This document shows positions 17,410-27,062 of a stretch of 64,000 bases of DNA, in pieces. Both the position numbers and the translations under genes were made by a program. The DNA comes from Bacteroidota bacterium. Its GTDB lineage: Bacteria; Bacteroidota; Bacteroidia; Bacteroidales; FEN-979. Each line of letters opens with the position of its first letter. Position 1 is the stretch's first letter. Below the pieces are notes generated by a model, which saw only the letters and a program-made list of their open reading frames with translations, was not told the origin of the DNA and ran no database searches. The stretch is taken from the NCBI GenBank assembly GCA_026391805.1, contig JAPLDJ010000025.1, positions 1 to 64,000 of the forward strand, read 5' to 3'.

Positions 17410-17730
17410 CTGGTAAAAAAACAAAGCATCCGGGATTTCGCCTCCTCACGGGTCGGGGCCGCAAAACCGCTTGGGTTGTGGCTTACAGCTATTAAATATG
17501 CAGACTGGAACGCTCCTGCGGATATAAGGGCAACATTTGGTTCTGCGGATCTGCTGGGGCAAGGAACTAGCCGGGTTGTTTTTAATATCGGCGGGAATAA
17601 ATTCAGGTTGATTGCAACCTATTATTTCGGGGAGGCAAATGTTCATCTTTTCGTCAAATGGATCGGAACACATTCGGAATATGAGAGGCTTTGCTATCAG
17701 GAGAAACAATATACAGTTGGTAAATATTAG
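17398..17730 (+). CDS. higB: HigB-type mRNA interferase toxin
   Basis: A 110-aa RelE-superfamily toxin of the HigB type, which cuts mRNA on the ribosome. Recognisable parts are a basic N-terminus (MKVHLVKKQSIRDFASS), WLTAIKYADWNAPADIRATFGSADLLG, then VVFNIGGNKFRLIATYYFGEANVHLFVKWIGTHSEY, the core strand pattern of the family (VFNIxGNKYRLI, then FIxWIGTHxEYD). The ATG at 17398 is preferred because it gives the family-standard MKV start. Only 9 bases separate it from the antitoxin gene. Confidence 0.88.
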   Translation: MKVHLVKKQSIRDFASSRVGAAKPLGLWLTAIKYADWNAPADIRATFGSADLLGQGTSRVVFNIGGNKFRLIATYYFGEANVHLFVKWIGTHSEYERLCYQEKQYTVGKY

Positions 17731-17739
17731 TAAAAGGAA

Positions 17740-18153
17740 ATGGAAACGCTGAAATATACGGTCATCAAGTCAATCGGACAATACAACCGGTACTGTAGAA
17801 CAATGGAATTGCTTCTCATAACCCCTGTAAAAAGTAAAGCAGTTAAGGACGAAATTGAACTGCTTTCCCTGTTGGTTGAAAAATGGGACGCCGTACATTC
17901 CCGAATGAATGATGCTGATCCGGTTGAATTGCTCCAGGCGCTGATGAAGGATCGGAACCTGAAATCGAAAGACCTGGTCAGCATGCTGGGGGTCAGCAAA
18001 GGGCTAATCTCTGATATCCTGAATTACAGGAAAGGATTATCGAAAGATATGATCCGGAGGCTGGCTCTTGAGTTCAGGGTTTCGCAGGAAGCGTTCAACC
18101 GGCCCTACAGGCTCAAATGGCAGGATGCAAAATTGCAACCCAGCTTGGTTTGA
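17740..18153 (+). CDS. higA: HigA-type antitoxin with XRE helix-turn-helix
   Basis: A 137-aa partner of the preceding toxin. The N-terminal 60 residues hold the toxin-binding helices (ELLLITPVKSKAVKDEIELLSLLVEKWDAVH). Residues about 65-125 are an XRE/Cro HTH: LLQALMKDRNLKSKDLVSMLGVSKGLISDILNYRKGLSKDMIRRLA. It should bind and neutralise HigB and repress the operon through the dyad at 17354-17374. It ends 18 bases before the convergent GH89 gene. Confidence 0.88.
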   Translation: METLKYTVIKSIGQYNRYCRTMELLLITPVKSKAVKDEIELLSLLVEKWDAVHSRMNDADPVELLQALMKDRNLKSKDLVSMLGVSKGLISDILNYRKGLSKDMIRRLALEFRVSQEAFNRPYRLKWQDAKLQPSLV

Positions 18154-18171
18154 ACTTATCCTAATGGATTT

Positions 18172-20418
18172 TTAAAAGCTTCCCCTGTACTTATCCCATA
18201 TTCGCCTGGCCGTGGATACCGGGTCGCCTTTCGGCTGTAACGGGAACTGTTCATGCTGCCTGCACCAGCTCTTCTCCCATTCGCAGGATTCTGAATAAAA
18301 ACGAGACCGGTCCCATTCCTGATTTTTCTGAACGGATGATTCAAGTTCATCAAAGAATTTTGTCCAGCGAACAAGGTGATAGCTCCGGAACATGCCCGAC
18401 CATTGCTTCAGGGCGTAATTGTTCAGGTCGTCGTTCTGGCCCTCTGTACATTCATTTCCCCAAAGGGTGATCTGGTTCTTAGCATTCCACTCGTACAGCT
18501 CTTTTTCCGCTTGCGTATTTCCCCACGACTTTGCTTCTTCGATCCAGCTCCCCAAAAGGTATTCCTTCCGGGTTGCCAGCAGGTCGTCGAGATCCGTGAT
18601 CAATCCAAAAAAGAGCTGCCTGTATTTTCTGATCTTATCCAGGTCTTTTTCATGATAAGCCTTTTCGGTTTCCTTGATCCATTTGAGTGAGAGTGGACTC
18701 AACACCTGCCGGACAAGGTTGACCAGGTCGAACTGCCAGGTTTCCTGTTTCTGGAATTCAGCGGGACAACTCAGTAGCTCTTCCAGTGCATTAATCAGTG
18801 TATCCTGACTGTACGATATGACCGGGCCGGACCGGTACGCCTGTTTCGGATCATAGAAGCCGGGCCGTTCACAGCAGAACATCCCGTTTTGTTTGTGGGT
18901 ATTATAAACCGTGGCGAGCATTCCCTGCCAGGCTTTTTCCGCATGCTCATTCTTTTTACCATACCGGTCGCGCGCATAGTTCACGATCCACTCGCGGGTA
19001 TCGGGAACCCCGCTGTTCCATACCCGGTCCATTACGAATTCCTCGATCACCGGGTTGTTCCCGAAATACTCCATGGTCATGCCGATGCCGGAGAAGTTTC
19101 CTTTCTCCGGACTTTCCAGGACTGTCTTGTAATTATCGGCCATCGCTTTGATGTTGCCGCTCATGCAGGTCCGCCCGCCGAAATTGTAAAGCACGTTCCA
19201 GACCCAGGGTTTCCCGTAAAAGGATTTCTGGCTCTTCCACACCGGGAACCGTTCGCTCCAGAGATCGAGAAGGATCAGCTTGTCATCCGGTACGGCGCCG
19301 ATGAAGGCCCTGCTCTGCGGTTCCTTCCAGAAATCCTTCTGGTAATAAAGGAACCATGCCTGCATCACCCACACCGCGCTGGGATCCGCCGAGGCCATTG
19401 CATTATAAACGGAACGACTCATCCGGGCAAGGAACGCGGTATCGTTCGTATCCGGATCGACCTCATTGAAGCAATCCGCCGAGTAAAAATGGCTGGTGCC
19501 GTAAAGTGCAGTCTGCTTTTCGATGAACAGTCGCCCGATCCGCTGAAACAATTCATCATTCGGATCAAGGAACCATGTTCCGTCGAATCCCGCCGACCAC
19601 TTCCCGGTCTTATGGATCTTTGCCTGGGGAAATATTTTAACCAGCGACTCCGGCACATGTCCGGTAAAGCCCTGCAGCACCGGGCTCATGCCAAGCGCCC
19701 GTTCACGGTTCACAATTTTCTTCTGCAGCTCTTTGTGCGATTCTTCCCAGGATCCCGGCAGCGGGCCGCCAAAGCCATCCACGTTGCCCATCCATCCCCA
19801 CGGAAAATAGGCCGGTCCCGTAATGAAGCCGACGATCTGCTCCTCCTTAAGCCCGAGCTCCCTGTACACCTCATGCCATACCGCTTCCTGTCCCGTGATC
19901 GCCAGCGGCAGGTTGATCCCGTTCATGGCCATCCAGTCGATCTGCCGCTCCCACTCTTCCCATCCCCACCAGGCCATGGTATAACCGAATGTACAAACAT
20001 TGAAGAAATACCGGTACTGGTAAGGTGTTCTGATCCGTATCGTTTCTATTGGCATAGGGAGCTTTTCCGGCAGGTCAATGTGGCTGTCGATCACAGTAAA
20101 TTGTGCATTGCAATAGTTTTTTAAATACCAGTTCAGCCCTGAAGCCAGGTCGATGCCGGAGTTTCCCCTGATCACGATCTTCTTTCCCCATGCCGACAGT
20201 TCGAATGCATTCCGTGCAGTGTCATTTTCCAATCTTTTGAATACAAACTCGCCGGCGCGATCACCCAGAACACGCTTTGCCAGGTTTCTGGCTTCGGTCA
20301 GCATTGAATTATCGTCCGGGGATGATTTCGCTGAAACAATCCCGGGGTGGCAGGTTATTACTATTAAAAAGAGCAGTTGGAATATGAATATTCTTCTGAA
20401 AGGGATGACCTTCTTCAT
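18172..20418 (-). CDS. alpha-N-acetylglucosaminidase, glycoside hydrolase family 89
   Basis: A 748-aa exported enzyme (signal peptide IFQLLFLIVITCHPGIVSA) that removes terminal alpha-linked N-acetylglucosamine, as in mucin or heparan-type glycans. The NAGLU order is clear: an N-terminal domain to about residue 120, then the catalytic barrel with YQYRYFFNVCTFGYTMAWWGWEEWERQIDWMAMNGINLPLAI, and a helical C-terminus. Candidate acid/base and nucleophile are the Glu in SADCFNEV (about 316) and in GIGMTMEYFGNN (about 449), close in position to the two catalytic glutamates of human NAGLU. Length is normal. No SusCD pair is adjacent, so it is not in an obvious polysaccharide-utilisation locus here. 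Confidence 0.92.
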   Translation of the reverse strand: MKKVIPFRRIFIFQLLFLIVITCHPGIVSAKSSPDDNSMLTEARNLAKRVLGDRAGEFVFKRLENDTARNAFELSAWGKKIVIRGNSGIDLASGLNWYLKNYCNAQFTVIDSHIDLPEKLPMPIETIRIRTPYQYRYFFNVCTFGYTMAWWGWEEWERQIDWMAMNGINLPLAITGQEAVWHEVYRELGLKEEQIVGFITGPAYFPWGWMGNVDGFGGPLPGSWEESHKELQKKIVNRERALGMSPVLQGFTGHVPESLVKIFPQAKIHKTGKWSAGFDGTWFLDPNDELFQRIGRLFIEKQTALYGTSHFYSADCFNEVDPDTNDTAFLARMSRSVYNAMASADPSAVWVMQAWFLYYQKDFWKEPQSRAFIGAVPDDKLILLDLWSERFPVWKSQKSFYGKPWVWNVLYNFGGRTCMSGNIKAMADNYKTVLESPEKGNFSGIGMTMEYFGNNPVIEEFVMDRVWNSGVPDTREWIVNYARDRYGKKNEHAEKAWQGMLATVYNTHKQNGMFCCERPGFYDPKQAYRSGPVISYSQDTLINALEELLSCPAEFQKQETWQFDLVNLVRQVLSPLSLKWIKETEKAYHEKDLDKIRKYRQLFFGLITDLDDLLATRKEYLLGSWIEEAKSWGNTQAEKELYEWNAKNQITLWGNECTEGQNDDLNNYALKQWSGMFRSYHLVRWTKFFDELESSVQKNQEWDRSRFYSESCEWEKSWCRQHEQFPLQPKGDPVSTARRIWDKYRGSF

Positions 20419-20558
20419 TGCTGCTTCATTAGGTGTAAGACAAATTTACGTTTTTATCTTATCGGGAAAATTATAATCAGATAATTCAATGGAGACTTGT
20501 ACGGGTTTAATGCTGGATACTGGATGCAAAATATTTTACCTCTTGCATTTTGCATCTA

Positions 20559-20745
20559 TGAGCCCTGTAGCCATCCGCGTTATAAAGGAACAGTTTAACC
20601 TCCCCTCCATTGCCATATCCAATTCCCCTCAAACCTTCGAGCACATCGACATGCTCAGCGGTATGGCAGCCAACAGCAAGGATTATTACCTGGAATGAAT
20701 CAATGCATTTATGAAAAGAGGAAGCCGGAGTTTAAAGGGGAATAA
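20559..20745 (+). pseudogene. degraded copy of the scpB 3' end
   Basis: Translation gives SPVAIRVIKEQFN, then SPQTFEHIDMLSGMAANSKDYY, which matches the last 60 residues of the intact scpB at 14318-15097. The copy has an extra tyrosine codon, an in-frame TGA, and a frameshift, after which YEKRKPEFKGE and a stop can still be read in another frame. Everything upstream of this part is missing. It sits at the left edge of the AT-rich island. Confidence 0.85.
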
Positions 20746-20761
20746 ATGGGTTTAATAAGAT

Positions 20762-20927
20762 CCACCTTATTACAAAATATTGTACAGAAGAAATGTTCGA
20801 TAATTGGTCTGTTATGTGTAGGCAATTACCACCTAAATTCATGTAAATCGTGGGTTTTCATATGTCAGCTAATAAGTACATCTTGGCGATGAAAACCCTG
20901 TTTTGAATGGTTAATTAAATAAGGTGG
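20762..20927. repeat. nested inverted-repeat element beside the giant NTPase gene
   Basis: Outer arms CCACCTTAT (20762-20770) and ATAAGGTGG (20919-20927) enclose a second perfect pair, GGGTTTTCAT (20852-20861) and ATGAAAACCC (20889-20898). No reading frame of note is present. It lies 40 bases past the stop of the 1895-aa NTPase gene. It could be a terminator, a MITE or a structured RNA. Confidence 0.45.
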
Positions 20928-20966
20928 TTTACATTTAGACAGCTGTGTCCCTAGAAAATTAACAGA

Positions 20967-23900
20967 TTAGTATTGTGTTTTCGTAAAATATTCATACTGA
21001 TAAAGCTTTGATATTTCATTGAACTTTTTAATAGTATCGATTTTATTCCCGATGTTTTTATTATTTAAGCTAAATCTTTCCAAAGCTGCAAAAAAGTGTG
21101 AGAATTTATCATTAAAATCATCATTAAGAAAGAACATTTTATCTATAAAGTATCGATATGATTTCCCTCCGATATGTGTCTCATACGCTGAATAATATCG
21201 TTTAACAGCCATTTCAGCATGATAGACGATTGATTGTGATTCAAGCGCGTCATGGTCCATCCAAGACATTAAATATCCTTGAAGTGTATCACTCAAATTA
21301 TTAAATAAATTATCGTAATTGATAACTTTAGGTAATGAAAGAATCTTCGGATCATTTATAAACCTTGGTTCGTAAATGAATTGCGAATTGCTCTCTAATG
21401 CTATATACCATATTGACCAAAATAGCATTTTTTCATGTGCTGCACCAATAAATGAATTATTTAATATATACGATCTACCATAGGCATTTGAGATTTCTAT
21501 TATTTCATTCAGGCAATACATTGAATCCGATATTAAATGGCAAAACAATTCTGATATCCGTACCATTTTAAAGATATTAGGATCATTATCATCCATTAGC
21601 TTTATTTCGTCATTTAAGAAGAAATATTTATAATTGGTTGCAATGATTTTTAAATATTCCATATACCAAAAACTGGTATCCCCGCCTTTAGGTATTGTTG
21701 AATTCCTTTCATTAAGTTTTAATTCATTTAAGGGCATAATGTCCTCAATGTTTATATTAAAACAATGGGAAAGAAGTTGTTTAAACAATCTGAAATTTAA
21801 TTTTACTTTATAGTTTAATCGTGAGATCCGGTTGATGATTGTGTCAGTCTCACTATACGGTGATACCAGATTCTTAAGATACAATTCGGGGACTAACCCT
21901 TTGAAAACCATTCCAGCATTACTATCCATGAATTCAATAGGATTATTGATAAAATTAATATCCCAAACCAACATCTTTATTTCACTGAAAAGCAAATTGA
22001 TCTCTTCAACATCACTGTTTACTGAACTTCTATTCAATGAAGCCTGTCCTGGGTTGTCTAAATCATAACTTATGTTCCGTTTTTGTTTTGAAACTTCATT
22101 CATATGGGCATTTTCATAAGATGCCCAGCAACCCCGAATTGCTTTTCTGACAATATTCATTTCACAATTAGTAAGCATGTTTTGTAAATTGACTTGCATT
22201 GCTAAATTATGATTATGTATTGTAATGTTTTGCAGAAACTCTTTTAGGATATACAATATTTTGGTCAATTGCCAGATATACCCTTTCATATCATTCGCCT
22301 TCTTGTACATCTTGGCAGAAAAATAATATTGTTGAATTATTCCCGTAAGTGAAAAACTATAAGGTTGCGAAACACCATCCGTCCCCGGTTTGGGATTCTC
22401 AAGAAACTTAAATATATCTTTTATATCCGTATCGAAATAATTCATCCGATAACATCCAAATTGAGCATCTGCAATGTCAGAGATAAGCCCTCCCAAAATT
22501 CGGATTGAAGTATGAGACATTGTAAATAAAGCTTCATAATGATCTATTAAGAAGTTATAAGTTGAAGTAACTGATTGAAGCTTGTCATAACCGATACTAC
22601 TACCATTAAAAGTATTTATGGTATATAATCTTAGGCTGTATAAATAAAAACTACATGCAGCGCAATGCATCTCAGGCCCTGTAACTTTTTCTAGATCGCT
22701 ATCATTTACATTATAAATTGTTCTATCCTTGAAATTTTCAATTCGATCTTTTTGATTATTAATTTCTTCGTATTCTAAATAATTCCATTCCTTGGAATCG
22801 CACCAATCGATAGGATTAGAAACTTTTTGCCTAGAATTTAATGAGCAATTACATGAATTAATTTTTACGCGTTGATCTTTCTTTAGTTCAACATTCCCCT
22901 TTTTAAAGAATAAAATATCACCAAGTTTATTATAAAATTCAATCTTGATCAAATATTTTTCATTTTGATTTATGGCTTTCTGCAAAAAAGCAAATTCTTT
23001 TTCAACCCTGAAAATATCAGTAGATTTTATACCTCCTAAAATACATTTCTCCATTATTTGTGTTCTGGCAAGTAGAGGTTGATATATAAGCCTTAATCCT
23101 TCAAATGATGAAATCTTCCCAATAATCTTTTCAATTAAAGGATTTAATTCGATGGTTATCCTGTTAATGAAAGTATCTTTTGTAGCAAAGAATTCATCCG
23201 AACTTGAATAATGATTTTCTCTGGGGAAGTTTTCCTGAAAAGTTCTAATTGGGTTATTCGCTTCGTTCCAATTATCACCTAGTTTGGGATCGTCAATCGA
23301 TGGGCCGACTAAGATTGTCTTGCCTTCTTTGTTTGTTTTCTCATAAAGACCAATTTCCTTCAGATTAATGTATCTATTTTTAATGAGGATAAGACAAAGT
23401 TCATTATACGTTTCGTAGGCAGATGAAAATGTTTTTCTCTTCTCAAATGCTAACCCAAGACGAAGCATGTTTCTGATCAAAATTAGCAACAAAGAAAAAT
23501 TCTCATCGGAGAATCCTTGATAACGCAACGATTGAATTGAATCCATATATTCAATGATCGAATCATTGTATTCCTCATCATGGAAATATAAATCTCCAAG
23601 TATCGTATGAACCATAGCGATTGAATGAATATATTCAGTTCGTTCTAAGGAAATTTTTTTGTACCTATCCTCAAGTCTGGTTAGTAGACTATGATAATAG
23701 TGTTTTATTGCGAGGGATTCGTCAAGGGTAAAATTGAATGAAGCAGAAGCTTCTTCAGAGACTCTAGATAAAAATGAAATTTCGTTGGACAGTCTGAGAT
23801 TAAATCTATAAGTATATAATCCAGTTAAAATGACTTGCAAATGAGTTTGTAATAAATGGTTTAAAACGTCTGATATAAATCCTCTTAATTCCGGAGTTCT

Positions 23901-26654
23901 GTTTATTTCAAGAATTTCCGGGATGTATTCTATATTTCGCCAGGAAAAACCGTCTTTATGAAATTTAAGAATGTGGTCGAAAAGAAATGTGGCAGAAACC
24001 AACAACTTATCACCGTAGTTTTTTATGTGATTACTTATTGAAAGTATTATTGGAAGTGTTATATAATTTATGACTCCAAGCTCATGTTGATGGTTATAAT
24101 TAAAAACCAAATAGGGATTTTGCCTGTTTTGGGTCCATTTAGACTCATAAAGGGAGATAATCATTTTTGGTTGTTCCTCCTTTTTCTGGAATCCAATTTT
24201 GTTTTTATATTCAATTTTCAGGGAAAGAAATTCAATAAAGTTTTCAAAATAATTTGTGATTTTTTTTGGTGCTCCATTGCTTGCATGTGTCAAGTAAATA
24301 ATAAAATGTTGAATAGTGTTGACAACTTTTTCACGTTGTTGTCTCGCTAAGATTTTATCTGCAACTGTTTGGTCATCATTCTCATTCTCATTATATTTAT
24401 CTCCGAAGCTATCTATAAGGAATTTATTGAAAGTCTGTAGTGTATATAATTCCAACCTTTCTTTTTTTTGATTTTTTTCTTTTTCCCATCTTTTAATTTC
24501 AAAATCGATATATGAAGGATGAATGATAAACTGACAAATATATTTTTCAATCATGCTTGTTATATCAGAGGGTTTACTGTCCGTTTTATCTGAAAGGAAA
24601 GAATTCACATTGATAACATCATGAAAAATACTACCCATAAAATAGTTCCTGTCTGAAATATCAGCAAGAGATGCATCATACATTTCTCGGCCTGCAATAA
24701 AAATAAATTTTGCATTGGCGTCACTTAAAAAGTATTTCAGGTTCGAAAGGAGCAGTTGTAAAGTTTGCTGCCTTTCACGGGTTCCATCTATCGTGAAGGA
24801 TGGATTTGGTTGTTTAAGTAGATTCTGAAGTCCTGTATCAGATTCTACTTTTTCTTCCGTCATCCTTGCTACATTGTAGGTATGAGTTTCTATTTTATCC
24901 AATTCATCAAATACAACCACAATATCAGGGCGAGAATAGGGAAAACGGATCTGATTTATATCATCAAGTATTTCGCTCAAATATTTTTCAATTTCCCTGA
25001 CATCAGCAAGGCTTCTCTTCTTTGTTTTTGGAGACAGGAAAGAAAAAAGATTAAAATTTGATTTTTCAGATGAGAGGGTCATCTTATCAACTGTTACTTC
25101 GGAAACAATGATCTCATTTAAATCTTTAATCTTTTTAATGATCTCTTTCGGACTTTTAGCCTGAAATATTCTGTTTAATAATAATTTTCTACATAAAAAA
25201 TAAAGACAAAGGATATAAATTAGAAAAAAGTAATCGAGATGATAAGGGATCAATGTATAAGTCATCCAATAACCATTATAATGCGAATTTATTGATGGAT
25301 TCTGAAGTGATATCCAATGTCCGAAGAGAAATCCATCTATCAATATTTTTCTCGAATAATAATAAATAAGATAAACATAAGTGTCTATAAACACAATAGC
25401 AACTGAAACCGCCGTTGCAGTTTTCTCCCACATATACTCAAGTACTGTCTTGTGTTGAAAATTAATATAAGAAGGATATTTCGTTTCATGAAATAATGTT
25501 GTAATATTATCTTGACACTCCTTATAAAGACGATCTACCTGTAAAAATGGTTTTGTTTCTTCCTGCCGAATCAAGAAAACCGAATCCTGAGACCGAAAAT
25601 ATTGATTGAATCCAATTTGGGTTTTAATTACATTATGTGCCCGGAAAACTGCAGGTTGATAATAAATGAGGTAAGTCATTGTATAGATAAAATAAAAAAT
25701 AACCAGCGAAAGAATAACCCTTGCAAATGTTTTCGTTCTGTAATATTTAATCAATTCTGTTTTCAAATTGCGAGCCAATAATTTTAAAATATCAACTTCT
25801 CTCAACTTGGTATGGCCTAGGTTAAGCTTAATAAATATGTTCGTTCGAAATTTTAAAAAACCTGTAAAGAAACTTCTCCAATTATCTGTACTTATAGTTG
25901 TATTAAAATTTTTATACGCGGAAATAAGGTTTTTACCAATATTTATTATCAACATTGAGTAATATGGGATACAAAGCCAGGTTAAATATGAGTAAGAAGA
26001 TCCTTGAGTGTTACAGATGAAATATATTAAACAGAACATAATGGGTATCAATGTCAAACAATACCAGGGAAGATATGCTGTAAAATATTTTTTTTCCTGA
26101 AAACTAAGATCTTTAATAAAAAATACCCGTGCTAGTATATTCAAGATCCTATCCTTAGGTGACCACCAATTCAAACGGTTTTTTATTGATATGTTTTTTA
26201 TAAAGACAATTAAAAGAGTAGCAAGAAAAAATGAAATAAAAAGTAAAAACACTGAGGCAATAATTTTTATTAAATATGGATGAAACTTAGCAATCTCGCT
26301 CATCCATTTCAAGCAAAAGAATGAAAAAAGAAAATAGAACAATGGGATTAATATATATCCGATGAGATTGCCGTTTAGAAAATTTCTCCTATTTTCAATA
26401 TCACAAATTACCTTATTTACCAAACTGGTCTTTCCCGACCCCCGATACCCAGTTATCAAATAAGCCCCGGTTGAATATTCTGCATTTGTAAAAAGGGACT
26501 TCAGTTTATCAAGTATCTTTTCTCGCCCAATAAATCTGCGGTCACCGTGTGTTTCTTCATATGGGCAATGGTAATACTGGTAATCATGTAACTGGATAAA
26601 TATCTTTTTTATCCTTGAAGAATACTCATTATGAAATTCCTTTTGTGAAGCCAT
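20967..26654 (-). CDS. giant membrane-inserted P-loop NTPase, KAP-like, 1895 aa
   Basis: The N-terminus has RRFIGREKILDKLKSLF and the Walker A loop ITGYRGSGKTSLVNK (about residues 67-81). Next come about seven predicted membrane helices (roughly 97-490, for example LIGYILIPLFYFLFSFFCL and LIKIIASVFLLFISFFLATL). Walker B follows at about 577-585, IVVVFDELDKIE, then FIFIAGREMYDAS near 650. Membrane helices inserted between Walker A and B are the hallmark of KAP NTPases. Residues about 900-1895 are helical, TPR-like in places (IHSIAMVHTILGDLYFHDEEYNDSIIEYMDSI), with a Cys/His cluster near 1265-1340. The function is unknown; KAP proteins are often found in mobile and antiviral contexts. The gene is much more AT-rich than the flanks, with no frame breaks, so it is probably intact and recently acquired. 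Confidence 0.7.
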   Translation of the reverse strand: MASQKEFHNEYSSRIKKIFIQLHDYQYYHCPYEETHGDRRFIGREKILDKLKSLFTNAEYSTGAYLITGYRGSGKTSLVNKVICDIENRRNFLNGNLIGYILIPLFYFLFSFFCLKWMSEIAKFHPYLIKIIASVFLLFISFFLATLLIVFIKNISIKNRLNWWSPKDRILNILARVFFIKDLSFQEKKYFTAYLPWYCLTLIPIMFCLIYFICNTQGSSYSYLTWLCIPYYSMLIINIGKNLISAYKNFNTTISTDNWRSFFTGFLKFRTNIFIKLNLGHTKLREVDILKLLARNLKTELIKYYRTKTFARVILSLVIFYFIYTMTYLIYYQPAVFRAHNVIKTQIGFNQYFRSQDSVFLIRQEETKPFLQVDRLYKECQDNITTLFHETKYPSYINFQHKTVLEYMWEKTATAVSVAIVFIDTYVYLIYYYSRKILIDGFLFGHWISLQNPSINSHYNGYWMTYTLIPYHLDYFFLIYILCLYFLCRKLLLNRIFQAKSPKEIIKKIKDLNEIIVSEVTVDKMTLSSEKSNFNLFSFLSPKTKKRSLADVREIEKYLSEILDDINQIRFPYSRPDIVVVFDELDKIETHTYNVARMTEEKVESDTGLQNLLKQPNPSFTIDGTRERQQTLQLLLSNLKYFLSDANAKFIFIAGREMYDASLADISDRNYFMGSIFHDVINVNSFLSDKTDSKPSDITSMIEKYICQFIIHPSYIDFEIKRWEKEKNQKKERLELYTLQTFNKFLIDSFGDKYNENENDDQTVADKILARQQREKVVNTIQHFIIYLTHASNGAPKKITNYFENFIEFLSLKIEYKNKIGFQKKEEQPKMIISLYESKWTQNRQNPYLVFNYNHQHELGVINYITLPIILSISNHIKNYGDKLLVSATFLFDHILKFHKDGFSWRNIEYIPEILEINRTPELRGFISDVLNHLLQTHLQVILTGLYTYRFNLRLSNEISFLSRVSEEASASFNFTLDESLAIKHYYHSLLTRLEDRYKKISLERTEYIHSIAMVHTILGDLYFHDEEYNDSIIEYMDSIQSLRYQGFSDENFSLLLILIRNMLRLGLAFEKRKTFSSAYETYNELCLILIKNRYINLKEIGLYEKTNKEGKTILVGPSIDDPKLGDNWNEANNPIRTFQENFPRENHYSSSDEFFATKDTFINRITIELNPLIEKIIGKISSFEGLRLIYQPLLARTQIMEKCILGGIKSTDIFRVEKEFAFLQKAINQNEKYLIKIEFYNKLGDILFFKKGNVELKKDQRVKINSCNCSLNSRQKVSNPIDWCDSKEWNYLEYEEINNQKDRIENFKDRTIYNVNDSDLEKVTGPEMHCAACSFYLYSLRLYTINTFNGSSIGYDKLQSVTSTYNFLIDHYEALFTMSHTSIRILGGLISDIADAQFGCYRMNYFDTDIKDIFKFLENPKPGTDGVSQPYSFSLTGIIQQYYFSAKMYKKANDMKGYIWQLTKILYILKEFLQNITIHNHNLAMQVNLQNMLTNCEMNIVRKAIRGCWASYENAHMNEVSKQKRNISYDLDNPGQASLNRSSVNSDVEEINLLFSEIKMLVWDINFINNPIEFMDSNAGMVFKGLVPELYLKNLVSPYSETDTIINRISRLNYKVKLNFRLFKQLLSHCFNINIEDIMPLNELKLNERNSTIPKGGDTSFWYMEYLKIIATNYKYFFLNDEIKLMDDNDPNIFKMVRISELFCHLISDSMYCLNEIIEISNAYGRSYILNNSFIGAAHEKMLFWSIWYIALESNSQFIYEPRFINDPKILSLPKVINYDNLFNNLSDTLQGYLMSWMDHDALESQSIVYHAEMAVKRYYSAYETHIGGKSYRYFIDKMFFLNDDFNDKFSHFFAALERFSLNNKNIGNKIDTIKKFNEISKLYQYEYFTKTQY

Positions 26655-27062
26655 ATTGAATAAATTAGGATGGTACTGTAATTATGTATATACTTAAATG
26701 TACTCTATTTTACAATCAATAATCTGCAGCAGAGTTTATATTGTGAACATGTATCCTATGCAGTAAAAATAAAAAATATTTGAATCGTATCGTAAATAAT
26801 CTTCGTAGATTACATTATTTGAACTTTTATATATAACATCTAATCTCGGCATTTTCTAATAATTGGCAGCAAGGTTTATTTTTACATCCGCTTCTCTGAA
26901 ATTCGGTTACATTATCATATAAAGCTTTCTTCATACCATTAAAAGGAATGTTGTTAAATATTAATATTGGTGCAATGGCTCATTAATATATAATTTTCCT
27001 ATATTTGACTTTCCATCCAAAATTATTACAGGTCTGAATTATATCTAACCGTCTCCCCCTCA
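26655..27062. other. AT-rich divergent intergenic region
   Basis: About 400 bases between the giant NTPase gene and the hsd remnant, with no coding frame of note. TATATTTG at 27000-27007 is an exact minus-7 box pointing at the hsd remnant, without a well-spaced TTG. The low GC continues the island. Confidence 0.5.

Noticed and set aside
18889-20124. 411-codon plus-strand frame over the GH89 gene
   Set aside because: It lies wholly inside a clear GH89 coding region on the other strand and has no family features.
20559-20745. Integrase attachment site formed by the scpB 3' end
   Set aside because: No integrase gene is visible, the two copies have diverged, and the similarity stops without matching flanks, so a decayed duplicate is the safer reading.
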